This document shows positions 11,471 to 21,580 of a stretch of 64,000 nt of DNA, in pieces. The position numbers and the translations under genes were made by a program. Every line of letters begins with the position of its first letter. The stretch's first letter is position 1. The stretch covers positions 1,222,546-1,286,545 of the forward strand of contig CAJNDS010002634.1 of NCBI GenBank assembly GCA_905221605.1. The letters run 5' to 3'. The DNA is from Symbiodinium natans. Taxonomy: Eukaryota > Sar > Dinophyceae > Suessiales > Symbiodiniaceae. The notes beneath the pieces are model-generated. The model searched no databases. It saw only the letters and a program-made list of their open reading frames with translations, and was not told the origin of the DNA.

Positions 11471-11529
11471 CCTATATCAACCCTACTCGTAGAGCCAAGA
11501 CGTACCATAACATGAATCGACTGCTTAGG
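11471..11529 (+). CDS. Candidate exon
   Basis: Acceptor TCCTTTACAG after a T-rich tract. Frame YINPTRRAKTYHNMNRLLR, donor GTTTCGGGTTTAGGG. 59 nt. Confidence 0.48.
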
Positions 11530-11631
11530 GTTTCGGGTTTAGGGAGGCCCTAAAGCCCGCCTAAGCCCTGCATAAACCCTGTGTAGAACCCGTAGCAAAC
11601 CCATCAACTTTTGCGAGACCTCAACCTCCAG

Positions 11632-11713
11632 TCTGCAACCTTGCTGCTTGCGCCCCCGGCTCAGGCTCACAGCATCATTGTCACCGTCAAGGCATTCGAG
11701 CTGGCTGTTGACG
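11632..11713 (+). CDS. Candidate exon
   Basis: Acceptor ACCTCCAG. Frame SATLLLAPPAQAHSIIVTVK... with strong C/G third positions. It remains open past the suggested GTTTCT donor into CCCTAAA units at 11738. Unknown protein. Confidence 0.5.
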
Positions 11714-11795
11714 GTTTCTTGGGGCTTTGGGCACCCTATAAACCCTAAACCCTAATCGATCCCACGAGCCGCCTCGCAACCCGAAAAGCCTTCAG

Positions 11796-11905
11796 AGGCT
11801 ACCGAAACATCGGCCGCCAGGATCGCACACGCGAGGAGCTTAAGAAGATCGGGCTCCCCAGCGGTGCGGACTTCAGCACGGACATGAAAGGGACGAACCT
11901 GGGCC
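11796..11905 (+). CDS. Candidate exon with GLPxGxDF motif
   Basis: Acceptor GCCTTCAG. Frame begins GYRNIGRQDRTREELKKI and continues GLPSGADFSTDMKGTN to a probable GC donor just before CCCTAAA units. The GLPSGADF piece resembles GLPGGVDF in the exon at 18858. Family not recognised. Confidence 0.5.
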
Positions 11906-12201
11906 GCAACCCTAAACCCCTAAACCTGGGGGGGGGTTCATGGTCAGGCTCCCTCAGCTTTTGCAAGGTTCCCTAAGTGCCTGCCCCCCCCATGAACACC
12001 CTCCCTTAAGGACCCTAGAATAACGGGAATAACCCGTAAACCACTTGTGGCTGCAGGTACCAGCGGCATGTAGGGAGTGTGTGGTCCCAAGTTTTGCGGC
12101 TGGATCGTACGATACTGTCAAATATATCGACCTTGTTTTTGCATTAATGCCGCTTCCCTAAACTTTAAGCCCGAAACAAGCTTGCCCGCATTCACATTAA
12201 T

Positions 12202-12267
12202 TAGTATATATATATATATATATTTTTTTTATTTGTATATATGCATATATGTATATATATATATATT
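12202..12267. repeat. TA microsatellite
   Basis: TATATA runs with a T10 block and ATGCATATATG. Similar small TA runs at 25501-25530, 46262-46310 and 47711-47760. Confidence 0.85.
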
Positions 12268-12431
12268 GATATTGTCCCCGAACCGCACGAAGTGGTGCCG
12301 CCAAGAGTCCCAGACAGCTGCACAAAGCGCCTGAGCAGGAGGGACACAGAAGTCCCATGGAGCGCTTGGGGGGTGCTAGGATTTAGGCACTGTGCCCGGT
12401 AGCCCTAAACCCTAAACCCTCTAAAGCTCAG

Positions 12432-12533
12432 GCGAAATTGGGCCTGGGTTCCGGTTGCTAACGACAACAAGGACCAATGGCTTCGAGCTTTGTTGCGCGA
12501 CCTTTGCCAGCTGCGCTTGTTGGGGCTGTTGGG
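12432..12533 (+). CDS. Candidate exon
   Basis: 102 nt. Frame RNWAWVPVANDNKDQWLRAL followed by a Leu-rich helix. Donor GTACCCTAAACC begins a CCCTAAA array. Unknown protein. Confidence 0.52.
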
Positions 12534-12620
12534 GTACCCTAAACCCTAAACCCTAAACCCTAAACTCCCGCATTCCCTAAATCTTGACTTCCTGGACTCC
12601 TTGAGCCCGAGTCCACGCAG

Positions 12621-12692
12621 GAGGATGAGTTGATGGATCTACTTCAAAAGTACGCCATTGACGTCACAGAGCCTCCCTGCGTGCAAGCTTAG
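12621..12692 (+). CDS. Candidate terminal exon
   Basis: Acceptor CCACGCAG. Frame EDELMDLLQKYAIDVTEPPC ends VQA-TAG (12690-12692). The frame is also open upstream to about 12588, so another acceptor is possible. Confidence 0.45.
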   Translation, partial: EDELMDLLQKYAIDVTEPPCVQA

Positions 12693-13319
12693 CTGTGTCG
12701 CTGCAAAACAACGGCCCTAAGTGGACAGTTTTTTGTTGGTTTTTCTGTGTTGCTTTTCCACTCCTTCAATATGGGGTCGTTAGATTCTACAGCAAGGACG
12801 CGACATCCCGACTGTCTCCACGAATTTGCTTAAGCCTTCCTGCGTGGAGAAGGGATTAATGCAACACTGCCATGTTTAGGAATAATCTCAATGGACATAG
12901 GAATCTCAATCGCAGTGACAATCGACAACCGTAATCGCACCAACAATCATAGCAGCAATCTTGATATCGCAGCCGTAATGGTGATCGTGATCGTGGTAAG
13001 CATGGTGATAGTAATAGCACTTGTAGTCGTCGTGCTGGTAGCAGTAGTCGTGGTCGTCGTAGTCGTAGTAGGTAAAAACAGGAGTAGAAGTTTGGTAAGC
13101 TATCTGGGAGGTAGAGTTTAGGTGTTTCTCGATAGACCTGAAGCAGTTGAGTTCTTTAAGGTTCTTACGACCGTGAGAAGCTGCTAAGGTTTTCATGGCA
13201 GAGCTTCGCAGAACTGTACGACGAGGTTTGGGGCTGGGGGGGGGGAGTGGGGGGAGTTGGGGGAGGGGGGGGGGGGGAGTGCTCAGGATTCAGCGCTTTT
13301 TGGGGAGTTGTGCTTGGAG

Positions 13320-13472
13320 GTTCATGGTACTCAACAACGCAAAAAAACAACTGTACTGACACCCCAACACCACATGGGGGGGGGGGGGGGGGGGGCAATT
13401 GAGGGGCTCGCAAGTGGTTATAGGCTATATGTACAGTTATAGTTGGGTTATTTAGTGCCATGAACCTCCGAG
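13320..13472 (+). mobile_element. Family A inverted-repeat element
   Basis: 153 nt, CTTGGAG/GTTCATGGTA to TAGTGCCATGAACCTCCGAG. Contains an 18-G run. A phase-1 join is open (FWGVVLG/VVLRRA) but short. Confidence 0.5.
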
Positions 13473-13745
13473 TGGTTTTGAGGAGGGCATGAGGGGTTGA
13501 AAGCTCCAGCTCCGCCCCAGAAGAAGATCGACGCTGTGGGATTCCTTCTGCACCCAGCCCCTGAGACCCTAAACCACGGCCACCTCTCAGGATGAGCCTG
13601 GCCCCTAAACCCTAAACCCTAGACCCTCAACCCTAAACCGAGAAAAAGGAACCGACTTGTTCACCTTGGATCCTTGCAATCTTACAGTTCTTGTATCCTG
13701 GGAAGCTCTTTGCAGCTCGGGCAGCTTCTTCTGCATGTCGGGCAG

Positions 13746-13871
13746 GGACCCCAGAAGTTGAGAGAACTACGCAGCTGCGGGCAGGTCTACACGAATCGAC
13801 TTTCAGAGTTGCAGGAAGTAGACAACGAGCTGCTGAGGACCACTCAGGGCGTTCCATGGGAGATGGATAGG
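13746..13871 (+). CDS. Candidate exon, helical
   Basis: 42 codons, phase 0: GPQKLRELRSCGQVYTNRLS... to WEMDR, then GTTTAGGG. A second + frame and one minus frame are also open here, so the frame choice is tentative. Confidence 0.38.
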
Positions 13872-14790
13872 GTTTAGGGTTTAGGGTTTAGGGTCACCAG
13901 TGCAGCGACTTGAGCGACATCAGGGGTGGGTTCCTGGCGTGACTTTGCAAGCCAGTTGCAAAAGGGTTTAGGCTTTAGGGTTTAGGCAAACGGGTTTAGG
14001 GTGTAGGGTTTAGGGTCTATCCCCCAAATCCCTGAACCCTAAACGCCCTTTCTCAAAGCAGAACTGGTTCCTTGTTACAGTTGTGTTGCAGGGTTTGACG
14101 TTGACCTGTTGCAGGGATGAAAGTTGATGCTGTGCACGGCCACCGTAAACAACCACTAATTGCTGAAGAACCCCTCCAAAAAATATTCCTGCTAAGGGTA
14201 ATATAGGGATTCTTGTAGTAGCTAAAACCAGGACGGTCCGGATCGTGAAGGTGTGGCTGTCAGCAGACATATTGAGCTGCAGGCAGGTCGGCGGAACGGC
14301 ATGTTGCGGCAAAATCGTACGACGTTCCCCAAGCACAGTGCCAACACTTGGGGCCTCTTACGTGCAAAGTAGAAGGATCTTAGATTCAGTTGCGTTCGCG
14401 GCGCCCGCGATAATACGCATGCGATTTGCAGACGATTTTCCTCGAGCGGTGGTCGAAATCGTGCTCTCTGCCTATAGGTCCCGTGCATTTTTTGAGGCTT
14501 GCATCATCGCTCCGCGTCCTGAAACCGCGGCAGGCCCATGGATTCCTGCGTTTTGGCCGTGGGATGGGGTTGCAGTTCGCGCCAGACTGGCCTCCCCCAT
14601 CTCCCACCTAGGCGCCGTGCGCATCGACGTCGCCATGCTCGCACATGTTCGCTTTTGGCATCTGGGTTCGTGAAATGTGAAGTTGTCCTCGCTTTTGGAC
14701 GTCTGGGCGCACGACATGTGAAACAGTCGTCGTTGTTGGTGCTTCCGGGGGACATTCGGTTGAGCTCGGGAGCTCGAACCTCGAATGTGA

Positions 14791-15000
14791 AGTACAAACG
14801 TAGTATGCCGAAGATGTCTGGAGGTCCAGTGGCTTGAACGCCGACTTTTGTAGTACAAAGGTCGTACGCGGGAGGACGTGCGGAGGTCCAGTGGGTAGAA
14901 GTCGACCTTTGTAGAACCCCAGTGCCTCAAATTCGGCTTGTGCACCACAAAGTCACGGAGGATGTCTGGAACACCAGCGTCTTCAAGTCGAACTTTCGTG
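14791..15000. repeat. Degenerate tandem repeat, 61-bp period
   Basis: AGTACAAA starts at 14791 and 14852, and the matching AGAACCCC at 14913: two exact 61-base steps, followed by a fourth diverged copy to 15000. Each unit carries a GGAGGTCCAGTG-like core and GTCGACTTTTGT-like end. 61 is not a multiple of 3, so the minus ORF over it is unlikely to be coding. Confidence 0.65.
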
Positions 15001-15364
15001 TCCCACGAAGCATAGTCTTTGAAGTGTTCTTGGGGAGCTCCTGGGTGCTCTTGGAGTTCTCTTGAGCCCTAAACCCTAAACCCTAAACCCTAAACCCTAA
15101 ACCCTAAACCCTACACCGTGTGGAATGTTGTCTGGAGCACGTGGAGCGCTCGTGGTGTATGGTTTGGAAGACCCTCGGATTGCTCTTGCGTTTTCCACAT
15201 GGTCTCTCACTCTCTGGGGTCTACGCTGGCATGTTTTTTTCTTCCATTTCTAGACTATCTATGCTATACTGCTATTCATCGTTTGTGGAAAACCTCTATC
15301 TTGATGATCAGATGAGGATGAATATGCTGATTATGTCATGACAAACTTTGTGTCAATGCTGCAG

Positions 15365-15514
15365 AAACGGCGATGGACAAAACTTCTGGTACGAGCACTC
15401 CACTCAACCCAAGCTGGACAGGCACGTCTTGGTGATGAAGACCAAGCAGCAGAGGCGTCGAACGCTGGAAGTTCCAGGCACGGACCAAGCTGCATTTTTG
15501 CATTGTGTGTGTGA
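15365..15514 (+). CDS. Candidate terminal exon
   Basis: Acceptor AATGCTGCAG. Frame KRRWTKLLVRALHSTQAGQA... open 49 codons to TGA at 15512. An alternative frame (NGDGQNFWYEHSTQPK) is also open, so the reading is not settled. Confidence 0.38.
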   Translation, partial: KRRWTKLLVRALHSTQAGQARLGDEDQAAEASNAGSSRHGPSCIFALCV

Positions 15515-15743
15515 ATGCTTCCCCCTGTGCTCCCTGTGCTGCAGTGTTTTTTGTCTCTAACTGCTTGCTAGGCACGCGCCATGTCTGTAGAGCTGGCTTA
15601 CGTTTCCATGTCCGTCACTAACCGACATGGCATCTCTTCTCATCCGGTGTATTTGTGCCAGTACTCAAATCACAGGTGTTCGGACAAAAAAGGCTTGCCA
15701 CCAATGCAGGGATAGAAAGGAAACCCGACAAGACCTGACGCAG

Positions 15744-15816
15744 GAGTGCGGGCCCTCTCCATGCGCATGCGGGCGTCCCAGACATGGGACGACGCTGCCC
15801 GGGAGGCGCAACGCAT
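15744..15816 (+). CDS. Candidate exon
   Basis: Acceptor GACGCAG and strong donor GTGAGT. Frame VRALSMRMRASQTWDDAARE... ends AQR. 73 nt. Unknown protein. Confidence 0.48.
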
Positions 15817-16062
15817 GTGAGTTGCACGTTGCCTGCGTGCATGGCTTGTATCTGTATTCAGACTTCTAACCTCGCCCTTAAACTTCCCTCTCCCTACCAC
15901 GTCAAGGCCTATGAAGCCCACCTTGAGGTCTCAAATGACTCCTACTAGTAGAACCCTAGAAGGGTTTATGGTTCATATACCTCCTAGAATCCTAGAAGGG
16001 TGCAGGGTTCATATACCTCAGTGGGGATGATTCGTACTTAGTACTATATGGGTACGTTTTAG

Positions 16063-16107
16063 CAGTGAAGGTGCTGTTCAGCAAGCTGGGCATCGAGGAG
16101 GCCATGG
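16063..16107 (+). CDS. Candidate exon
   Basis: Acceptor GTTTTAG, frame VKVLFSKLGIEEAM, donor GTTCCC. 45 nt. The sequence before it holds a duplicated piece with TTCATATACCTC (about 15951-16020). Confidence 0.45.
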
Positions 16108-16840
16108 GTTCCCCCCCTCCTTGCAGAGTTTAGGGTTTAGGGTTGAGGGTTGAGGGTTTAGGGTTTTAGGGTCATAGTTTCCAAAGAGCGTGCGTGTCAT
16201 GCTGCGCGAGTAGTTCCCTAGCCACGAGTGCTGGGTTTGTGCTTCGCGCCTGTGTGTCAGCATACTTACCCGGCAGACTTCAGAGGCCTGGATGTAAAAA
16301 GGGTTTAGGGTTTAGGGTTCAATGAGCCCGGTTGCAAAAGGGTTTAGGCTGGGACAGCCTTGCATTTTTGGAAGTGAAAAGGCCATGATTCAGGCAACTG
16401 TCCACATGTTAACACGGCGGCAACATTAGAAACTTCCACTCCGGCCAGGGTTTCGGGTTTAGGGCAACTTGCAAGACTCTAAACCCTAAACCCTTTTGCA
16501 TCCAGGCTTTGACTCAGGCTTTGAGCCGGGAAAGAGCTCATGGGCACTAAAAGCCTTTCACGTCCTTTTGAACCCGGAACTGAGTGCCGCGCCGGACCAG
16601 GGGACCACCCTAAACACCCAAACCCCTAGCCCTAAGCCCTTTTGCACAAGACATGTGCGATGGGGGGGGTGGCGCAAACAAAGCCGCCCGGAGAGTTTTG
16701 GTCGTTGGCCGTGCTTGCATGGGCGGACGCCTGGGCCCGAAACCCTCAATAAAGGCTCTTTTGGCATAGCCGAGCGAACTGAGGCATGGCACGCCAGAAA
16801 CCACACCCAACGACAATCCAAGCCTCCTAACTCCCTGCAG

Positions 16841-16904
16841 CCATAGAAGCCCCATACGACGAAGCCCTCGAAGCTTCTGTGACTTCTGCACTCCCCGCCA
16901 AAAC
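16841..16904 (+). CDS. Candidate exon
   Basis: Acceptor CTCCCTGCAG. Frame IEAPYDEALEASVTSALPAK to a GTCTTT donor, shortly before CCCTAAA units. Unknown protein. Confidence 0.45.
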
Positions 16905-17231
16905 GTCTTTCCAAACCCTAAACCCTATAAGCCCTAAACCCGGCTGAAAAAAAGACAGCTGCCCCCTGAGTTCCCGAAAGGTTTCAACTCCCTTGGAGCT
17001 TTTTTTCGGAAAGGTTTCAACTCCCTCGGGCTTTTTGGGGTTCAGCGTTTCGGGTTTACGGTTAGGGGAGTACATTGGGTCCTGAGCCTCTTTTAGACTT
17101 TAGGTTGAACTCTAGAAACCCAAACCTAAAGCCATCTAAAGCCTACAAAGTGTACCAAGTCAAAACCCTCCACCCCAAACCCCAAAACTTTCGGGCGAAG
17201 GCTCTGCTGAAAGTCTCGGGCTCGCTTGCAG

Positions 17232-17297
17232 GTGTGGATTCGGGAAGGGCTGTCGGTGACTCTGGCGGACCAGTTCCAAGAGGCGATCTACTTAAGG
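17232..17297 (+). CDS. Candidate exon before a TTTAGGG-rich intron
   Basis: 66 nt, 22 codons, phase 0: VWIREGLSVTLADQFQEAIY then LR. Acceptor CGCTTGCAG; the donor is the first GTTTAGGG unit. It joins in phase with the exon at 17403. Unknown protein. Confidence 0.58.
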
Positions 17298-17402
17298 GTT
17301 TAGGGTTTAGGGTTTGGGGTTTATGTAGGGTTGCTTTAGGGCTTACAGGGTTTCTAGGTTGTTTAGGGTTTAGTAAACCCTGCATAGTTCATCTGCGTAC
17401 AG
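17298..17402 (+). repeat. TTTAGGG-rich intron
   Basis: 105 nt from GTTTAGGGTTTAGGG to GCGTACAG. It is a mix of telomere-type units and other sequence, and joins two open frames at phase 0. Confidence 0.55.
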
Positions 17403-17558
17403 GCCGACTGGCTCGTCCGAGTTCACTTAAAAGCCTTCAGGGTTTCATGGACTCTGGCCTCTCACTCCAAAGGGGACCTAGTATCCAGCATGGCGGTTTC
17501 CTGTAAAGTTTTGGGCTTTTTGTGTTGTGGTGAGATTCGAAGACCTCTTGGGCACTAG
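17403..17558 (+). CDS. Candidate terminal exon after a TTTAGGG-rich intron
   Basis: Acceptor CTGCGTACAG. Frame begins ADWLVRVHLKAF and ends TAG at 17556. Phase 0, matching 17232-17297. It may end earlier at an internal donor. Unknown protein. Confidence 0.5.
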   Translation, partial: ADWLVRVHLKAFRVSWTLASHSKGDLVSSMAVSCKVLGFLCCGEIRRPLGH

Positions 17559-17598
17559 AAGCTTCAGTTCGCTACTGAACTATAGAAACTGACTTGTC

Positions 17599-17860
17599 GT
17601 GCCTGCGTTGGTGGTGGTGGTCGAGTCCTCGGTGTCCTATATTTCGCGTGATGTTGAAGAGAGGACTCATGATGCCTATGTGGCATCTGACATACAAGGT
17701 CCGTTGGCCCCAACTCACCACAGAGGCTCGACACTAGTCACTAGTCCAGGCCTGCACGTAGCTCGTAGCCTTGGCAAACACCAGCCCAATAACTGCAAAC
17801 CGCAGACAAGCAGCGAAGGCTTATGCATTTTTGAGACTGAGTTGCAAAGCCTACTTGAAG
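17599..17860 (+). CDS. Open coding segment 5' of a family A element
   Basis: Frame open from a TGA at 17590 through TELQSLLE plus one base at 17860. The true 5' border is unknown. Removing the 86-nt element 17861-17946 restores the frame into VGKLPMQ. Confidence 0.5.
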
Positions 17861-17946
17861 GTTCATGGGTAGTTATAGGTAGGGTCATAAGTACCCTAAA
17901 TAGGGTATACGTATAACCCACTTCTATCTACCCATGAACCTCCAAG
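17861..17946 (+). mobile_element. Family A inverted-repeat element (introner-like)
   Basis: 86 nt. GTTCATGGGTAGTTATAGG at the start mirrors CTACCCATGAACCTCCAAG at the end. Preceded by CTTGAAG. Its removal joins 17599-17860 to 17947-18140 at phase 1. Confidence 0.65.
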
Positions 17947-18140
17947 TGGGAAAATTGCCCATGCAGGTTGAGCATTCGCAGTCGTTCCCTGGCCTGAAGA
18001 CGGTCTACGTCATCACAGCGCCTCGGAAACTAACGAAGGGCCAAGCAAACCTGGACCCATCAAGTACTGTGCAAGATACCCTAACATTAAGAAGGTTCAC
18101 AGAGGTCTGTACGCATGGTGTACCAGAGGACTTGATTTGA
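17947..18140 (+). CDS. Open coding segment 3' of a family A element
   Basis: In phase with 17599-17860. Frame VGKLPMQVEHSQSFPGLKTV... to TGA at 18138. A donor after LPMQ (GTTGAG) is possible, so the whole stretch may not be exonic. Unknown protein. Confidence 0.48.
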
Positions 18141-18367
18141 GGCTTGTAAAAAACCACCTCAAACTCTCGGAGTAGTAGGCTGCTTTGGGGTGTCGATTAT
18201 GGTATGCTACATCTAGTTGAGGGTACCAAAGTAACGCCAACCCTGCCTAAACCCCACCAAATATATCCAAAATCCCAAGGCCTAAGACGCTGAGGAAGCC
18301 TCAGCGTCGAAACCCACCCTAAACCCTAAACCCTAAACCCTAAACCCCAAAGCCCCATTCAACTCAG

Positions 18368-18595
18368 GAGATCCTTTGCGAAGTGCTCAACGCCCACGAC
18401 CCGAGATGGCAGCTCCTTGGCCCAAAGTCCGAACGATGCGCTGGAGGCACTAGTTTTGTGCTTGAAGGTTTCGGGCTTCGGGCAAAGGACGTGAGGTACT
18501 GGGATGCTTCATTCAGAGGAGCAGCTCTTCGGAAGCATCCGATCTCACTCGGCAGAGCCCGGATCTGGAGAGGAAGTTTCAGCTTTGTTTGGTAG
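18368..18595 (+). CDS. Candidate terminal exon, 75 codons
   Basis: Acceptor CAACTCAG. Frame EILCEVLNAHDPRWQLLGPK... open to TAG at 18593. CCCTAAA units lie just upstream. One of the longest clean exon candidates; family not recognised. Confidence 0.52.
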   Translation, partial: EILCEVLNAHDPRWQLLGPKSERCAGGTSFVLEGFGLRAKDVRYWDASFRGAALRKHPISLGRARIWRGSFSFVW

Positions 18596-18857
18596 CTTCC
18601 CTGGTCTCATGATCCGGTGGCTGCTTCGGGGCTCCCTCTGTTCCAGCCTTGACCTGGAATACCGCGACAACGTGTAAGAACTACGTACAGATCATCTGAC
18701 CCGAATCCTGCCAGCTCGACATACGGAACTCAAAGTCGAAGCTCCTGAAGGCTGTCTGAAGCATATATATTATCTTTGAACATGCTGGCTTCCCCTAAAC
18801 CCTAAACCCTAAACCCCAAACCCTAAACCCTAAACCCTAAACCCTGGATTCTTTCAG

Positions 18858-18967
18858 CCCCGCCTGTGCCAAGAATCATCGGGCTGCCTGGCGGCGTCGA
18901 TTTCACCTTCGCGCGGCAGCGGCCCGTGGGGCAGTCCGGAGACATCGACACCGCGGCTGGGTGGAAC
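18858..18967 (+). CDS. Candidate exon with GLPGGVDF motif
   Basis: Acceptor GATTCTTTCAG. Frame PPVPRIIGLPGGVDFTFARQ... ends TAAGWN. The donor GTAGGG opens the pure TTTAGGG intron 18968-19047. 110 nt. Similar motif to the exon at 11796. Confidence 0.55.
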
Positions 18968-19047
18968 GTAGGGTTTAGGGTTTAGGGTTAGGGTTTAGGG
19001 TTTAGGGTTTAGGGTTTAGGGTTTAGGGTTTAGGGTTTAGGGTTTAG
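18968..19047 (+). repeat. Pure TTTAGGG array with GT and AG ends
   Basis: 80 nt beginning GTAGGGTTTAGGG and ending GGTTTAG, directly after the exon 18858-18967. The next open triplets (CAC TCC CGA CCC AAG) are in phase. Confidence 0.55.
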
Positions 19048-20340
19048 CACTCCCGACCCAAGGTACCTCCAAGCCTCTCCTTTTGTAGATCGACACTTCC
19101 TACATCTCACTGGATCACCATGATGTTTTTCTGTTGTTTAGTTACGCCCTGAACCCTAAGCCCCTAAACCCTATAAACCCCAAACCCGAAACTCTCTATA
19201 CCTGAGCTCATCTCAGGTTAAACCCTAAACCCCTAAACTCCATATACCCCAAACCCGAAACTCTCGAAACCTGAGCTCTTCTCAGGTGATCATCCGATGG
19301 GGCTGGACCAACGCGCACGACGTGGAGCATCAGCGGCTCGAACCAGCACGGGCGACCCCAAGTTCCCGTCACTGAAGTGGGCTCGTAGAGGCCTTTATTA
19401 TATACTGCATTATAATTCTCAGTTTTATTTTCACACACACACACACGCATATATATATATATATGTATATTGTGGAGTTTTGCCGAAACAGGGCCTGGGG
19501 ACTAGCTCGGACTAGCTTCTTTTCCAGGGGCTTTGAGAAGTTTAAGGCGATTAGGGAGTTTTGTGAGGGAAGCTGTCCAAAGACACGAACACGAGAAGTG
19601 ACAGAGGTCCGCAAACCCGCTCGTCGTGTGACGTAGGCCACGAAATGCCCAAGTCTTCAGGTTAAGGGTTAGGTTTTAGGGTCTAGGGTTTAGGGTTTAG
19701 GGTTTAGAACCTTCAACCCTAAACCGCTCAGGATTGCCCTCCAGGGCCATCGCTTCCTGGGCAAGCCGCCTCGCCTAAGAAATGGTCGGGTTTTCTGTTG
19801 TTTCTATCTGGGTGGTTGTCAAAATCATGGTCCCTTTTTGGATCCTTATTATAGTACGGCACCTAATATTTAGGGTACCCCTAAAGGCATCATCATTTTG
19901 ACAACCACCCATCTAACGTATCAGATGTCCGAGGCAGTATGTGTACTGCTCTGGAACCACACACGACGCAGGAGCAACACTGAATCAACCAGGGTCCCAT
20001 ACTGTCCAGGGGAGGCTGTCCAGAGTTTGGTTCAGGCTGGACAACGTGGTTTCGACAGCTATCTAAATCTGTCAGTGGCCAGCTCCAATTTCGAGCATGT
20101 TGACACCCATGAATAATATGCTTTGAAAGGTTGGATGTGTTGACTCTTGCAGTGTGATCTGACAGTAGCCCTGCTTTGCTCAGGCTTGTCCACGGACAGA
20201 AAAAAACCTAATGTTGAAAGAGACTGCATCCTCATCTGCACCACGTACTCCAGCAAAAACACTTAACCTCACTGGTCGATCAGCTCCCTAACCCGAAACC
20301 CTAGACCCTAAACCCCCTGGCCTTTCCGAGCCCGTCACTC
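19048..20340. other. Region with a MITE and few clear exons
   Basis: Contains CCCTAAA units, two near-copies of CTGAGCTCWTCTCAGGT (19202, 19270), a CA/TA microsatellite (19433-19465), the MITE at 19810 and an open frame after GTATCAG at 19922 (MSEAVCVLLWNH...). Nothing firmly assignable. Confidence 0.35.
19810..19910. mobile_element. MITE with perfect 16-bp inverted repeats
   Basis: GGGTGGTTGTCAAAAT (19810-19825) and its exact reverse complement (19895-19910), flanked on both sides by ATCT (19806-19809, 19911-19914), a likely 4-bp target duplication. 101 bp; no ORF. Confidence 0.72.
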
Positions 20341-20352
20341 GAGGCGGCCTAG

Positions 20353-20398
20353 CCTCTTCGACCAGAGCCTCGGCGATCAGGCCATGCAGCAAGCTTGG
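20353..20398 (+). CDS. Candidate exon
   Basis: Frame LFDQSLGDQAMQQAW between CCTAG and a GA donor (GATTTAGGG). 46 nt. Unknown protein. Confidence 0.45.
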
Positions 20399-20860
20399 GA
20401 TTTAGGGTTTGGGGGTGGCCACGAGAGCTGTCCCTGGCAGGCTTGACGTTTCGAATGCCTGAGAGAGAGAGAGAGAGAGAGAGAGAGGGTTTAGGGTTTA
20501 GGGTTTCGCTCTCAGTCCGGCTGCAAAAAAGGGCTTAGGGTTTGCCCAAACCCAAATGCAGAAGGGTTCAGGGTTTAGGGTTTAGGGTCACATTCAGCCT
20601 GTTCCCGTGTCGAACCTCCTGTCAGTGCTAAATCGGCCCCAAGTCGGCTCCACACGGGACAGAGAGCAGTTTAACACCACAGCCTATTCTAGCTTCATCA
20701 GCTCTTTGTAGTAGTGGGGCGAAGAGATGGGCAGCCGGCTGTCAGTTGGACATTTCATGCTGCCAGGTCTCGCAGAACATTAGCAACAAGGCCAGGAGGG
20801 TCACATGTAGCATTGCTTCGCTACCCCCAAATGCAGCGGTGTTTAGGGTTTAGGGTTTAG

Positions 20861-21019
20861 GGTTTTAACGTGCTACGCAAGTTCGAGCCACCAAATGCTC
20901 TTTCCTTGTTGAAAGTATACGCTGTCTGCGCCCATGGTTCTCTTCTGCAAAAAGTGGTTAGACAGCAGCCTAAATCATTCCCACGTTTCGCCTTAACCCC
21001 CACCATCACGAAAACCTGA
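20861..21019 (+). CDS. Candidate terminal exon
   Basis: Begins after the last TTTAG of a short array. Frame NVLRKFEPPNALSLLKVYAV... open 52 codons to TGA at 21017. Unknown protein. Confidence 0.45.
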   Translation, partial: GFNVLRKFEPPNALSLLKVYAVCAHGSLLQKVVRQQPKSFPRFALTPTITKT

Positions 21020-21372
21020 GCTCCCCAACGCGCCCGTTCAACACCAAAAGTGACCCAGATGACAGTTGCGGAAAAAAATGCATGGGGAATGTTGGGCTCG
21101 AGGCCGATGCTCAATATCCCCGATTCTTTTAAAAGGCCTGAGATTACCAATCGGGACATCTTCGAACCTTAAACCCTAAACCCTGTGCGCCATCACAGAC
21201 CCGAAGCCCTTCAGAAACTCTAGAAAAAGACAAAACCTTGAAAACCTTATGTCCTAGACCATAAACCATGCGCCAGTTGGGAAAGTCGAAACAAACCCCA
21301 AAAAACCAAAAAATAGACAATTTCCGCAAACCTTGGAAACCCCAAACCCGAGAACCCTAAGAAGATGCGCAG

Positions 21373-21434
21373 CGGAACGGCAAGCGGATGCGCACCAAAC
21401 CTTCCTACCGCCTTTGGTTGGGATCTCGTTTCCC
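21373..21434 (+). CDS. Candidate exon, basic
   Basis: Acceptor GATGCGCAG, frame RNGKRMRTKPSYRLWLGSRF, donor GTATAT. 62 nt. Confidence 0.42.
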
Positions 21435-21580
21435 GTATATGAGAGTTTAGGGTTCAGGGCTTACAGCCCTAAACCCAAAAAAATCCTGAGAAAACAGTAG
21501 GGGCGGTGGGGGGGGGGGGAGGGGAACCCCTAAACCCTAAGCCCCAAACGACCACGCATGGGTCCTTCCTGACTGTTAAG

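Noticed and set aside
13872-13903. A 32-nt TTTAGGG intron after exon 13746-13871
   Set aside because: In phase and GT-AG, but too short for normal splicing; not used as evidence for telomere-repeat introns.
14472-14948. 158-codon minus-strand ORF
   Set aside because: It runs over 61-bp tandem repeats that shift frame each unit, and overlaps open + frames; no motif.
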